This document shows positions 42,858 through 54,844 of a stretch of 54,844 nucleotides of DNA, one piece after another (the first letter of the stretch is position 1; each line of letters begins with the position of its first letter). The position numbers and the translations under genes are program-made. Source of the stretch: Nemertoderma westbladi (Eukaryota; Xenacoelomorpha; Nemertodermatida; Nemertodermatidae); the NCBI GenBank assembly GCA_032718475.1, contig JAUCBJ010006365.1, forward strand, positions 1 through 54,844, given 5' to 3'. Below the pieces are notes generated by a model that was not told where the DNA came from, did no database searches, and was given only the letters and a program-made list of their open reading frames with translations.

Positions 42858-43384
42858 ATATTTATTTCTCCAATCAAACAAATATGAAATTGCAATACAC
42901 TTTCATAATTAAATCAATACTTATAAATGATGACTGAAGCTGGCTGACCGCTAATAGCCTGGAGCTAGTGGACGCAATCAGCCAGGTGTTAAGCTAAGTA
43001 TCAGACATGAAGTATTATTTAAATACCTTGGGTATTTATTTATATTATATGACACATTTTTTTTATATCTTTAAATACTCTCCGGCCCAAAAAATGAAAA
43101 ATTTATAGAACCATAATAAAACTAAATTTATTGTGATACTATTGATCGATACCAACTCGGTTGAGACTAAAATTTGAAATTGAAAGAGTGGATTATGGCG
43201 ATTTTATTTAAATAGGAATGATGATTAATTAATTGACCAAAACAGAGTAGATTCAGAGAACAGTTATTGATAATTTATTTTATACAATTTGAAGTATAAA
43301 TAGTTAGGATGTTACGGGCGGCAATTTTTGTGAAGTCTTATATAGGTCAGGAAGTTAAATTTTAAATTTTTCACAAGAGTATCC

Positions 43385-43440
43385 AGTATATAAAAAATAA
43401 AAATAAAAAAAATAATAATAATAATAATAAATAAATAGGG
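43385..43440. repeat. (AAT)n-rich simple sequence
   Basis: AATAATAATAATAATAATAA followed by AAATAAAT. A related AATAAATAGGGAGAAG phrase recurs at about 43428 and 43509. Confidence 0.75.
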
Positions 43441-43611
43441 AGAAGTGTCAACCTCTATAAATAAAAATCTAATCAAATAATCGAATCTAATAATAAAAAT
43501 AATCTAATAAATAAATAGGGAGAAGCCTAGTAAAATTTTGAAATTGTAGAGCAGGTAGTAATTATGTACTGATAAATATCTTCGATAAATATCATTCATT
43601 ATAACTTCGTA

Positions 43612-44235
43612 ATTCCAAAGAAGATGAAAATATCCTGGGGCTGCCCAATGCATTCACAACCGTAGCATTTGTAGAAGCCCTACAGGCGTATATAAATTAA
43701 AAACTGCTAACATTGCAGTATAGACTAGACTGCATCAGCCAAAATAATTTGAGTGTACTCAGATACTTATACCAAGCTAGTAAGTAAGCAGATTGCTGCC
43801 ATCAATATCGCTGATGAAAGTAGGATCTGATGCCATAGGGCATGCAATTAATAAAACCAACTGCCAATATAACTGCAGAAGATCTAGCTGATTGCCTGTC
43901 TAGTTGGTAGGAAATCAATTGTGACTAACCAATAATGGGAAATGCTGTTGGCTCACTACAGATCGTGAATCTCACACAGTGCTCAAAGACTTCCACACAG
44001 GCGATATCATTGTCTAAAGAGAAACTGAATCAGCTTCTAATCTAATAAAGCATGTGGTAGATAGGGTGGCTCCTGACGTATTTAAGATGCAAAAATTATT
44101 TGCCCTATATCACTCAGCATTCTCAAAGTCATGTACCGGTTCTGTGGAAAGAACGCCCAGATGAAATGAGGACTAACAAGCCTTATAGCATTGGAGGGGA
44201 CATTAGTAAAGCTAAAAGACCCTCAAATCATACTG
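43612..44235 (+). mobile_element. Degenerate LINE remnant
   Basis: 43612-43745 duplicates 42590-42725. Downstream, about 44040-44130 can be read as an RT entry block (SNKACG..RVAPDVFKM), then a proline-rich LINE-like segment with stops. It is too decayed for family assignment. Confidence 0.4.
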
Positions 44236-45210
44236 TAAACTTGGATCCCACCCAGCAGGTTGGAGGCTTTGGCATTTAGGTTGTTTGTTGTATTTTTGTG
44301 AATTTTTTTTCAAATTTGAGAAATAAACGTATTTTTTTCGATATTGTTATACTAGAGAAGTTGGGAATTGTAGAAAACTGTTTTTGGTACAACACAATTT
44401 TGTAGATTTTACAGACTATGAGATATTTCGGTCCGCTAATCGGATCTAATTCAGTCAGGTTACTGTGTGGGTGCCTCACCATGGGTTACACGTCAAAACG
44501 TACCTCAGTTAATAACCGAATAATACGCGATCAATAACATACCCATATTTCGGGTACGTTTTAACTCACAAGACATTACAGTCATCCTAACAAAACTCTC
44601 CTTAAAACATCTCCTTAAAGATATTTAAATGGAAAGGAACAGGTTATACAGTGACGAATTAATCTAACCCAAAACAATAAACGAGTAAATAGCACAGGTT
44701 TACAGTTTATTTTTGCTATTTATTTTTGTACCAAAACCTACCAAATGCATCATTGTTAAAACATACCCAGTATTCGGGTACGTTTTTGTTCGGGTACTTA
44801 ACCAGGGCACGTTTTCACTAGTTCCCTTCACAATGGTGTCAGTTGAGCCACCAGTTTTGCATCAGGGGACCTACTGCAAATCCAGGTCGAGAGTTTGACA
44901 TGAAGTGACTGGTGATCATCGGAAAGAAATAAAGATTCATGATTCCATGATTTAATATTCATTGTTAACAATGAATTAATAGATATCATCTCACACATGA
45001 TGAATATGAACTATGTACGTATGTATGTATGTATAATATGTAGTATTTCGTTGGATCTATAAGAACATCGAAATACAACCAAATATATTACATACAAAAG
45101 CTGAATGTCCAGGGACAGGTGAGTCATCCATAACCAAATCAATTTCACAGAATAATCACTGAACAACAAAATAATACAAATAAACATAAACTACAGTACC
45201 TGTAACATAC
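44236..45210. repeat. Gene-free DNA with short inverted motifs
   Basis: AAAACGTACC (about 44502) faces GGGTACGTTTT (about 44552), and GGGTACGTTTTTGTTCGGGTA follows at about 44776. A minus-strand copy of the dispersed motif lies at 44637-44684. No gene is seen. Confidence 0.4.
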
Positions 45211-45218
45211 TTTATAGC

Positions 45219-45433
45219 ATGTAAACGGTACGCTGACAACCGACAGCTGACAACCACTGCTGACAATACAAATACTGTATGAAAGAAAATGTAATGTGAG
45301 TTCGTAACTCTCGTTTATTGTTTTGGTTAGAATAACCTTCCACTGTAACCTGTTTCTTTCCCTCAATTAATATATAACATTAATTAGCTTTAATAATGGT
45401 TGTCGGTAGTCGGTTGTCAGCCTAGCGTTTACA
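45219..45433. mobile_element. MITE-like hairpin element
   Basis: TGTAAACG...GCTGACAACCGAC...CTGACAACC at 45219-45258 is the inverse of GGTTGTCGGTAG-TCGGTTGTCAGC...CGTTTACA at 45400-45433. About 30 bp of arms enclose 215 bp. A copy of the dispersed motif (45311-45355) sits inside. Confidence 0.6.
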
Positions 45434-45924
45434 CCCCTTATTATATATAACTGTAGAAAACCAAACCTTTATACCCCAAATCATAACTAAGAAATTTTGT
45501 GGGTTTCCATTACCTACCAAAGATACCCATCAAATCTACAGGCATTGTTGTGATCAGTTGTCAGTTGCATGCAGATAAGTAAATGTCAGACAATTTGAAT
45601 AATAGGTGAGATATTTTGAATTTGCCACGTTTTTGTTTAACCAATGAACAAATTTTTTAATTTTGTTTAAAAAAAATGTTAGAAAGATTTTCTTTTGAAA
45701 ATTTTCTATAAATCAGCTTTGATATAGTAAAGCGACATTAATTGAGCGACACTATTTACCCTTCTGTTATAGCATCAGGGGTACTATATAACCAACATAT
45801 GGCTTAATATTTGTCGCAATCGCATCATTTCTGTCACTCTGGTGTGATAATTTGAAGAGACTTGATGCTTGGATAAATGACTGAAACAGTTTATATTTGA
45901 TATTTTTTAAATCAAATATCCGCC

Positions 45925-46200
45925 TCCCATAGGGCAGCTGAGGAGGCGGAGAACCGGAAATTCCGGAAGAATGATGAGCTTGGCAACCTGGACTTCTTGT
46001 TCTCTCTGGTCGCATTTGAGTCTTTGGGCAGACCGGGGTCAGCAACAAGCAGGTTTCGAGGAAATAGGGAAAAGGACCCAGGAAGTGAAGATGGAGCCGC
46101 GGTCCTTCTAGTTCCTGATGCAGTGAATCCTCGTGACGCTGGAGCCGCGGTCCTTCCAGTTCCTGATGCAGCGAATCCTCATCGCATGTAATAGGGGGAA
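45925..46200 (+). pseudogene. Retroelement fragment related to 18815-19610
   Basis: The plus frame reads RKNDELG...VAFESLGRPGSAT, matching the YVFTPVVFET.DRPG block of the element at 18.8-19.6 kb. It then runs into a 48-bp tandem duplication (GGAGCCGCGGTCCTTC at 46093 and 46141). It is a GC-rich island in AT-rich DNA and ends at TAA, 46189-46191. Confidence 0.45.
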
Positions 46201-47459
46201 TGTTCCATCAGTAATGGGGACAATGGACTGCATGGATCGGGATGGGGGATTTATTACCTACTAATTACCTGCCTCAACATCGGGCTTGTAAAATTGCCCA
46301 GTGATTTTGAAAATTTCTGTAGAGTTAAATTTATTAGTTTTTATTCAAAATACAGATTGGATTACAGTTAAAAATCATTTGCTTAGCTTATATTAATAAA
46401 TTAATATCAGTGATTTTAAGCTAAATCAATGTTAATTCTGATATTTAAGGTCTCTCTGTCTGTCTGACTGTCTTACTAATATTTATTTAAATATGTACTG
46501 AGTATTAAGTTTAATTTATATTTGAATATATTGCATATTATATATTTAAATAATATCTAGTATTATTATTATTTATTCTGTCCAAATCGCGTCAAATTTA
46601 AAATTTTGACGCGGAAATTTTGACGCGGAAAACGAACAGATCAATTTTTAAATATTTAAAAAAACAATAATTTTCTATGAGGTCGGTGTCACATTTGGCA
46701 CCAAAAAATATAGGTTCCCCAATGTACATTTTGTTCACCTCGTTCTGTTATATATACAATGGAATGGGATTCATTAAATATCATCTATTTTATTGCCATA
46801 CAAGTATTATAAAATAGTTGTAAATAAAATCAACCTGTTTGTGCTTTGGGACCATTCGTGGACCCCCAGGGTCGCGGGGTTGCGTGGCAACAATTTGAGT
46901 TTGCGGTTTCGACTGTCCGAAAACGGGAAGTAACTTTCTTCTGCCAATCCCGCCACTTTCCGCATCTAAAATATAAAATTTACTTAATATTAGTGTCTAT
47001 CATTTTATGTTATAATTTCGTTGTTTGTTGGTATCTTTTCAATGCTTTTACCTATGACTGAGTCCTTTCAAAATATCTGGGGAGAATCTTGTGTATCAAT
47101 ATAAAAAAATATGTAGAATTATTTGAGTTGTTGGAAAAAATTTGATTATTAATAATAATTAAATTATTTTAAATCTATTGAAGAGAAACTGTACCAGAAT
47201 GCAAAGGATATAAAAAATAAAAAAACAAATGCATACATTTGGTATTTGGTAGGTATACACATGCCTGGGTGCAGCATAATTGAAAGAAATTATTCGCAAA
47301 CAGTGTTCCTGAATTTACCTACAATTATTATGCTGTATTATTAACTCCCATTAATACTTATTAACTCCTATAAATGGCTGTTTTAGTCCTCTACGTAGGA
47401 AAATAATTGATAAAAACAAGTGTCGAGCACTTTGCGGTTTGAACATAATATTTTTAATT
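46201..47459. other. Gene-free host DNA
   Basis: AT-rich, with a small direct repeat (AAATTTTGACGCGG twice at about 46602-46630). The open frame at 46846 lacks support. Confidence 0.5.
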
Positions 47460-49855
47460 CACTTATATGATGCTATAAATTCACATTTACAGGTTTTCTT
47501 GGGCGCTGATTCTATTGGAATACATTTTAATTTGCCACATGATTGCTTCTTGTATTTTTCGGCGTAATATGGCAAATTTTGGTGCTAAGGCTAGCACCAA
47601 ATTTCGTACCCATCTCCAAAAAGTACAAGTTTGAGATGTCCAGTGCTGTTTTTATTGATTCCATCAGATTCATGACCCTCATAAACCCGTATAACACACG
47701 AAACAATATCATACTATATATTGATCAAATTGATGAAAGAATATTGATCTTCCGAAAAATACAAGTTTGAGATGTCTAGTTAGATAATTATGTATTCCAT
47801 TTAATTCAGAACCGGCATAAACCTCTAAAACGCGGGAAATAAGTTGTCACAAGCAAATGAACTATTGAATAGATTTTCAAAATTTCGTGATGGCACCAAA
47901 TTTAGCACACAGCACCGAAAAATACTAGTTTGATACGCGTGCTGCAACTCTTATATTTTCCATCCGAAAACAGAACCCCAAATAACTCCTATTGCCCAAA
48001 ATCAGTTTCAAACAATTAATTTACAAAATTGTCATATTTAAAAATTTGGTGCTGGCACAAAAATTGGCACCCGCCGAAAAAAACTAGTTTGAAATTTCTA
48101 AATTTATTTATATGAAATTCATCTAATTGTAACCACCGAAGAAACGATATAAACCAAAAATAGAGATGTTACAAATCATATTTCATGAAATGTAATGGGA
48201 ATTATGGGAAAGAGACAGGTTACAGGGCACTCAATTCTAACCAAAACAATAAACTAAATATCAATACAACATGGTAGGGTTATATTTTTGGCAGTAATCA
48301 GCTGTTATTTCCGTCGATTTTCCCCTGGAGAGGGATGCATTTTATTGCCCCCCCCCCTCCCCCTCCTATTTGGTTCAGATTTCTTTGGAATAATTTACCA
48401 TACAAACAAAATAAAGGAAACCCCCCTGATTTATTGAGGATATACCACCAACTGTAGGTAAACCCACCTATTGGTGGCCATGGATCAGCCGTCAAGGATT
48501 ACCAGTAAGCCTACAGAAAGTAATTACATGTCATACATGCAGCTGCTCTGCAGATTGTATGATGGCCATAAAGATTAGTGTTATAGTAGCTAATACCTGG
48601 AGGTGCTCTATCTAATATATTTTGAATATGGAAAAGCAGTAGTAACTATGGAAACACCCTTCTAATACCGGGCTATAAAATCTTGTACAAATACCAGTTG
48701 GGCGTCCATCCAATAGACCCCAAATTTAAATCTATATATTTTAAAGAAAACGTTTGGTTTTTGGTTTGTACATAGATTGCACTTTACTGAATCTCATATA
48801 AAAAATAATTTAAAAAACATTACTGTGTTGGTGTTTTGTAGCACCAAAATTTGAAGTAGTAAAAATTTTCAAAAAATATTAAAGATATTACAATTTTCAC
48901 ATAAATATTTTTCGATATAAGATTTCTGGGAAATTTAATCCATTGGTATATATTTAAAAATACTCAGGTTACTATAATAAATATATGCCAGTTTTAGCCA
49001 TATACGGAGGCACAATGTACACTTTTCAGTTTAAAGACAAAACTTTAGATTTAGCATCCCATCCCTAAAATGACTTTTTTAGGTATTTGGGGCGGTAATT
49101 CCAATGTAATACATTTCTAATACTGCAGCTCAATGCAACTCGTATTTTTCGGCGTAAAATATCAAATTTTGGTGCAAGCACCAAAATTTACACCCAACAC
49201 CAAAAAATAAGTGTGAGATGTCCAGTGCTTTTTTTTAGATACACCATCGGATTCAGTATCGCGAAAAAATATATGATACTAACTTTCGATCAATTTGCTT
49301 ATTTTCAAAACTTGGTGTTGGCACAAAATTGTCAACCACTACTGTCAAGATCTACAAGGTTGAGAACACTTATGCAATTTTTACTCCTTCCATTTAATTC
49401 AGAACCCTCACAAACCAGTATATTACACAAGTAACAAAATGACAAAATAAATTGATGGATTTAAAAATTTGGTGCTAGCAACAAATTTTGCACCGACTTC
49501 CTGAAAATATAGGATTGATACAACTAGGTAGATGAACTTGTAAAATGCGCGAAAAAAGTGGTCACAATTAATTGAACTATTGGATTTTCAAAATTTCGTG
49601 CTGGCACCAAATTTAGCACACAGCAACGTTCCTGTTGCTACTCGTATATATTCCATCGAAATCCGTTTTTCTAATGGAGATTGTTATATACTATTATTAA
49701 AAAATACTAATATTACAAAATTGACTTAAACAAAATGACAATTTACAGGTTTGATACAACTAGGTAGATAAACCTAATTAATTGAACTATTTGGATGGAT
49801 TTTTAAAATTTCGTGCTGGTACCAAAATGCAATTCTTAAGAATTTGACATTTAAG
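47460..49855. repeat. Diverged repeat array with TTTGGTGC/GCACCAAA cores
   Basis: Blocks such as CGTATTTTTCGGCGTAA, GAGATGTCCAGTGCT and TTTCGTGCTGGCACCAAA recur at about 47550, 47630 and 47880, and again at about 49145, 49216 and 49590, a higher-order period near 1.6 kb. Each core is a short palindrome (GGTGC-N-GCACC). Shorter copies lie at 48040, 49310, 49470 and 49810. The start resembles the repeat flanking the Polinton. No coding capacity is seen. Confidence 0.65.
48347..48357. repeat. Poly-C tract
   Basis: A run of about 11 C before CTCCCCCTCC. Confidence 0.8.
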
Positions 49856-50700
49856 TAACAGGCAACAGTAAGTAATAGTTTGAAACCATTTGTGGTGTCT
49901 GAGTGAATCCTTGCCATGGAGATCTTGTCAACTTTTAGCCTCCATCCACCCCAGGAGTCAATGATATGTCAAATGTCCACCACTAATGAGCTTATGAACT
50001 TATTGTATACCTCTGGCCAGCAACAGAACCACAATCGGCGTATTCACATACACGGTTCTACATTATTCTGTTCAATTGCTTCTTACATGTAATCATATAT
50101 TATTTTGGACAATAATAATCACATTGCTGGTTTGTCTGGAATTTTTGTGGTGCTTCGAGCTATTAATTTGTGGCATCCTAAAGAGGATCATAAGGTCCCC
50201 TGCTCTTTCCTGGAGATATTGACTGATATACAAATACCTACCGGTTGAAGTCAAGAATGTCAGACTGTTATGTTATATATTAGGGCCTATACCATAGTAT
50301 ACGGTTATTATGGCTTACTGCTAGTGCTATATGCACCAGTCTATCACATTTAAATATATATTTGTGTACAATGATAAATGCGCAGTTATTTCTTCCCTGC
50401 TTTGCTGTCGTTTAAGATAAGTAAATGTGTGGCGCTAGGATAAGAGCTTATTATCTATATATCAATATATCAATATGCGCAGGTATTCCGCTATTCCGCA
50501 ATAGCAGTGGTCGGCATTATATTTTTCAGAAGTTGGACATTGGCTCATTCGTTAAGTGAGCATTGTATCTTATGCCATGAACTGAACACTGTGCTGTGCA
50601 TCAACCTAGTGTATGTACCACCCTCACAGTGTAATGGTGTAGTCTGCTGTAAGAGACCATCAGAGGCTGCCATATAACTGCACAGGCTCCAACAACGGTT
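49856..50700. other. Gene-free host DNA
   Basis: No gene or repeat that I can support. Confidence 0.5.
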
Positions 50701-50701
50701 A

Positions 50702-50930
50702 TATTGAAAAATATCGAGACAAGAAAATATCGAGAGTAAAAATAACGCGAGTAAAAACATCGAGTGTTGAAGAATAACGATAATATCGAGAGTTCAAAAA
50801 ATATCGAGAGTAAAAATATCGAGGGTAAAAATATCGAGAGTAGAAATATCGAGTGTTGAAAAATATAGAGTGTTGAAAAATATCGAGTGTTGAAAAATAT
50901 CGAGAGTAAAAATATCGATAGTAACAATTT
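50702..50930 (-). repeat. Minisatellite, inverted arm
   Basis: AAAAATATCGAGAGT and AAAAATATCGAGTGTTG units in mixed order, the reverse complement of the larger array at 51226-51860. The open frames across it (Phe, Leu, Ser and Ile only) are artefacts of the repeat. Confidence 0.9.
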
Positions 50931-51225
50931 TTTTAAATTAGGGTTGTATGATAATTTTTTTACTAAAAATGATCTAGAACAAAAATATTTATCAACATTT
51001 GGTAGCTTATACGTGTTCTAATACAATATTTAACAATATTTATAATATTTATCAAAATTTATAGCTAGCACTTCTATAAAAGCACTTCTCTGATAGCAAA
51101 AACTAGCTAGTATAATAAATCTGGTAAATGGGTACCCAATGTGCATTAATGCCATTCACTTGCACTGTTGTTGTAACCCATGCACTGCAATATTGTTCCA
51201 TAATTCTAAATAAAATGCAATATTT

Positions 51226-51860
51226 TTGCTCTCGATATTTTTCAACATTCCATATTTTTCAACACTCGATATTTTTACTCTTGATATTTTTCAACACTCG
51301 ATATTTTCAACACTCGTTATTTTTACTCTCGATATTTTTCAACACTCGATATTTTTACTCTCGATATTTTTCAACACTAGATATTTTTACTCTCGATATT
51401 TTTCAACACTAGATATTTTTACTCTCGATATTTTTACTCTCGATATTTTTCAACACTCGATATTTTTCAACACTCGTTATTTTTACTCTCGATATTTTTA
51501 CTCTCGATATTTTTCAACACTCGATATTTTTACTCTCAATATTTTTCAACACTCGATATTTTTACTCTCGATGTTTTTCAACACTCAATATTTTTACTCT
51601 CGATATTTTTCAACACTCGATATTTTTACTCTTGATATTTTTCAACACTCGATATTTTTACTCTCGATATTTTTACTCTCGATATTTTTACTCTCGATAT
51701 TTTTCAACACTCGTTATTTTCGATATTTTTCATCTCGCGTTATTTTTACTCTCGATATTTTTTAATCACGTTAATTTTCAACACTCGTTATTTTTACTCT
51801 CGATATTTTTACTCTCGTTATTTTTACTCTCGATATTTTTCTAGTCTCTATATTTTTCAC
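51226..51860 (+). repeat. Two-unit minisatellite, main arm
   Basis: A mixture of a 15-bp unit (ACTCTCGATATTTTT) and a 17-bp unit (CAACACTCGATATTTTT), about 40 in all, with a few mutated copies (CTTGAT, CTCGTT). Unit order is irregular, with runs of one to four of the 15-mer. Two long open frames (51226-51765 and 51128-51412) are by-products. Confidence 0.92.
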
Positions 51861-53622
51861 CATTACCCCAACAACAACCTGGCTTTGATAATAAACATTA
51901 TACCTAATTTCTACAGATTTGTCCGATTCACATATTTAGTTCAGATTTGCATTTGTTTCATTTTGAATATCTCCTTATCCCTAACTTGAATTGTAGAACA
52001 TCAATGAAAACAACAGATTTTTGTATATCATTAGAATTCCAGAACCCCATCATAAAGTTAAATTCTCGTATTAAGATGTTATTTGAGTGTCAAGCTCAGC
52101 AAATACCGATAGAGAAGCCGATAGTACCGATAATGAATCCTATAAAATATTTTTTAAACTACCTATCAATGGTTCTTACCGGAATTGTTTAATTGATAAG
52201 TTTACCTTTCGTGTGATTAAATATAACGTGCCTAAGTTATCCAATGAAGTACTTTTCTACTGATTTGAATAACATCTCCAGAAACTAAAAGGTTAATAAT
52301 AAATTACAGTAGCTCACCTGATTGCTTTCTCCATGAAAACATACTGAAAATTATTTAAATTGTTATCATTGGAATGTCTTTATTATAAAACTTTTATTAG
52401 TATGAAATTTTTGGTCGATTTGCTTAATAAATCTATAATAAAGATAATCAAGACTGAGGACCTACTGTCTACCAAATGGCTAATTATAGTTTATTATTTA
52501 GTTATTACAATGCGATTGGTTTCTAATACAAGGTCATATCTTTCAGACTAAATATGGGAAGCTGTCAAACATGAGTTTCGTGTGATTAACTTGTGTATGT
52601 ATATAATATTTCTTTATTTTTGAGAAATATAACAACCATAGATCTCACACAATTTTATATGAAGTATTATCTGTATATTTTATTGTGTTATTTATTTATA
52701 TTATTTTCTACACCAATTTTTTTGAATAATCAATAAATTTACTGTTTAAATAAAGTTAATATATTGGCATTTTCCAATAGAATGTGATTGTTATAATCTA
52801 TACATAGTGAGAGTGATAATTCACAAACGGGAAATATAATGTAATAAAAAATAATTTTTATCATCAATATAAATTGTCTGTCTTTCCGAATTGTAGAATC
52901 CAAACATAACTTTAATTTAAAATAAATCAATATTCAAAATTGTATCCTTAACAAAATCCACCCTACTAGTTGAACTATTTAGTTGAACAACAACTCATCG
53001 ATTTCAACATAACATAAGGAGAAACAGTCACAATAAATTACTCAAAATCCCCATCTGAATAAACTAATAAACATGTTGTTTTAAAATGAATGAAAGAAAT
53101 TGAACAGCTAGCTAGTATTTATCTAATTACGTAGCAAAGCAAACTGCGACCGAACAACCAATGTTAATAATGCTTGAAGAATACCAGAGTAACTGGTGTT
53201 CATAAAATTAGTAATTACAGTAGTTCCTTGGTTCACAAATCGTATGAATAATTGAAGCAGTAGGTCTGAATGTGTGGAAGATGAAATCCCTGCAAAAGGA
53301 AGCCTCATACGTCAAACTGTGATCAACAGTGATCAGTGGGTGAATAGCATTCATTATGTAGAAACCAATCAATGTCACCAAATCCGTAATTATCTGTGAA
53401 TCCATAAAAAGCCACCAACACGCAGCCTACATATCACTGTTAAGCATAAAATAGGTTTTATTTCGTTTTGAAAATTTTCTGCTGTGACATTGTTGCAAAC
53501 ATTATGTCGGAGACAACAACTGAAACCAAGCTGCAGATTCACTAACCAATAATGAGTTCTTTGAAGATGATTTTCTGAGAAGTAGTAACATAACATAATA
53601 GGAAACAATGGATAAAAAATCC
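51861..53622. other. Gene-free host DNA
   Basis: AT-rich sequence with only short frames that lack domain or splice support. Confidence 0.5.
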
Positions 53623-53626
53623 CACT

Positions 53627-53702
53627 TTCGAGTTTCCTTGAATATATTTATCTCATGAGAACACTTCGAGTTTCCTTGAATATATTTATCTCATGAGAAC
53701 AC
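53627..53702. repeat. Perfect 38-bp tandem duplication
   Basis: TTCGAGTTTCCTTGAATATA and the 18 bases after it (ending CATGAGAACAC) occur twice in direct succession, from 53627 and from 53665. Confidence 0.9.
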
Positions 53703-54844
53703 TCCAGATGTCTTTGGTTAGAGACATAAGTCAATGAAATTTTGATTTACAGAAAGAAAACCATCCTTAAATTCTTAAAAGCCACCCATCCTAAAATGGT
53801 AGCTAAAAGAGTATCAGTTTGTTTACTCAGGGGAGTAAAGTTCTTGGGGGACCGCACTGGAAATAAGTCGTCAGACTTTGTGCATATTCCCTGGCCCAAT
53901 GGTTGAAAAAATTGTTACTGTTTTTCATCAAAGATGCGCTGAGGAATCACATTTATAAAAGTTATTTTTTACCAACGCCACCCGAGCTTGTACCTAATCA
54001 CCCTGAAGGGCCGCATTGCTAAAAACAGAAGCTGACAATTCGTGATAACTAATTACCCAGATTACTTCGCAGGAGACATAGAAGGCTTGATTAGGGAACT
54101 ATTAGATTGACCACAACTTCTTCACTTTTTTGTGTTGGAGATTAAGATTATAACTAATGTAGTTATATTATGTTATTTGTGACTGTACTATAGTTGAGCA
54201 TCAGCAGTCTGAAGTACCCAGAAAGTTGCCAGTTTTACAGCTGTGATGACTGGCTTGCATTAAGCCACAATTTGGAGGTTTTGTCAGTGGTATGAGGCCA
54301 TTATTTCAGAGCACTGCTTATCAAATATGGGTTAGGTATAATTTGTGAAAAGACCTAAAACTGTGACAACAAAAATAATTCTGCCAAGTTTCACCTCCGT
54401 ATATCGATGAGAAGTCGCAGGAAAATAGTAAAGAAAACATCATCTAAGTCAGTATTCTGAAATGTCATTTTTACCAGTAGGCCCACACAGTGATGTATGT
54501 ACATCTGTTCTTTATAGACTACTGTGTCAGCAGAGTGAGTAGTTACCGCTACCGGTATGGTTACCGCTGTTTCAACCGTTGTATCTCTGTTGGACTGTCT
54601 GTGTCCAAATATTTAAACCCTATTAAACCCGGGGAGTCAATATTACCCCCCCCCCCCCCCCCCTCCGTGTTTTATTGGTTATAACTCTGAAATAAACGCA
54701 GTTGGGAATCTAAACTTGTATGACTTTTCCTAAATATGTATTGTCTTCCTAATAGTGAAAACGGTTTTCAAAAATATTGGGAAGTTTTCGAGTTATAGTA
54801 CCATTTTTCTTGCAGTTATTAGCAAATTTCCTACAAAAAATAAA
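53703..54844. other. Gene-free host DNA with a poly-C tract
   Basis: No supported gene. A run of about 17 C lies at 54647-54663. The open frame at 54490-54684 crosses it and is not credible. Confidence 0.5.

Noticed and set aside
46846-47061. 71-codon frame with a hydrophobic end
   Set aside because: Short, no recognisable family, and the hydrophobic end comes from AT-rich sequence.
51226-51765. A 179-codon open frame rich in Phe, Leu and Ser
   Set aside because: It is the translation of the 15/17-bp minisatellite; other frames and the inverted arm give the same kind of product.

Overview
This is a eukaryotic, AT-rich, repeat-dense window. Non-LTR retrotransposons, MITE-like hairpins, minisatellites and long gene-free stretches suggest an invertebrate animal genome, but I cannot name the host. 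I see no bacterial operons, rRNA or canonical tRNA genes, and no CRISPR array.

The centrepiece is a nearly complete Maverick/Polinton-type DNA transposon at 1460-18062 (16,603 bp). It has the hallmark ends of that class: a 6-bp target-site duplication (GACGGT at 1454-1459 and 18063-18068), termini beginning 5'-AG, and long terminal inverted repeats (about 1460-2250 and 17149-18062). Leftward from the right end it carries an ATG-free leader exon present twice as a tandem duplication. Next comes a protein-primed family B DNA polymerase with N-terminal zinc fingers, broken by one in-frame TGA. After that is a 168-codon ORF that looks to me like a TATA-binding-protein-like fold. Identical-looking splice acceptors (TATTTTTCTAG) stand before both the polymerase and the TBP-like ORF. 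This suggests one spliced leader feeding several ORFs, as in adenovirus early units. From the left end, rightward, there is an unrecognised roughly 570-codon gene split by a +1 frame change. The middle (4.1-10.6 kb) holds decayed and host-repeat sequence and three tandem units of about 1.16 kb with pol-III B-box-like motifs, a conserved hairpin and broken zinc-finger ORFs. No integrase, packaging ATPase or Ulp1-type protease ORF is visible, so this copy is probably not autonomous.

The right two-thirds (18-54.8 kb) is ordinary host DNA full of dead retroelements. There are at least two families of endonuclease/RT LINEs, one with a (TAG)n 3' tail, nested inside each other at 27.4-32.1 kb and 32.9-36.7 kb. 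A Jockey/CR1-like LINE is inserted at 33.87-36.17 kb. Older remnants lie at 18.8-20.1, 22.6, 24.1-25.0, 26.1-26.5, 40.1, 41.4-42.0 and 43.9-44.2 kb. Other features are two MITE-like hairpins, a repeat family with TTTGGTGC/GCACCAAA cores (47.4-49.9 kb) related to the site into which the Polinton inserted, and a two-unit minisatellite in inverted orientation (50.7-51.9 kb). One possible terminal exon of a host gene lies at 18549-18755 on the minus strand.
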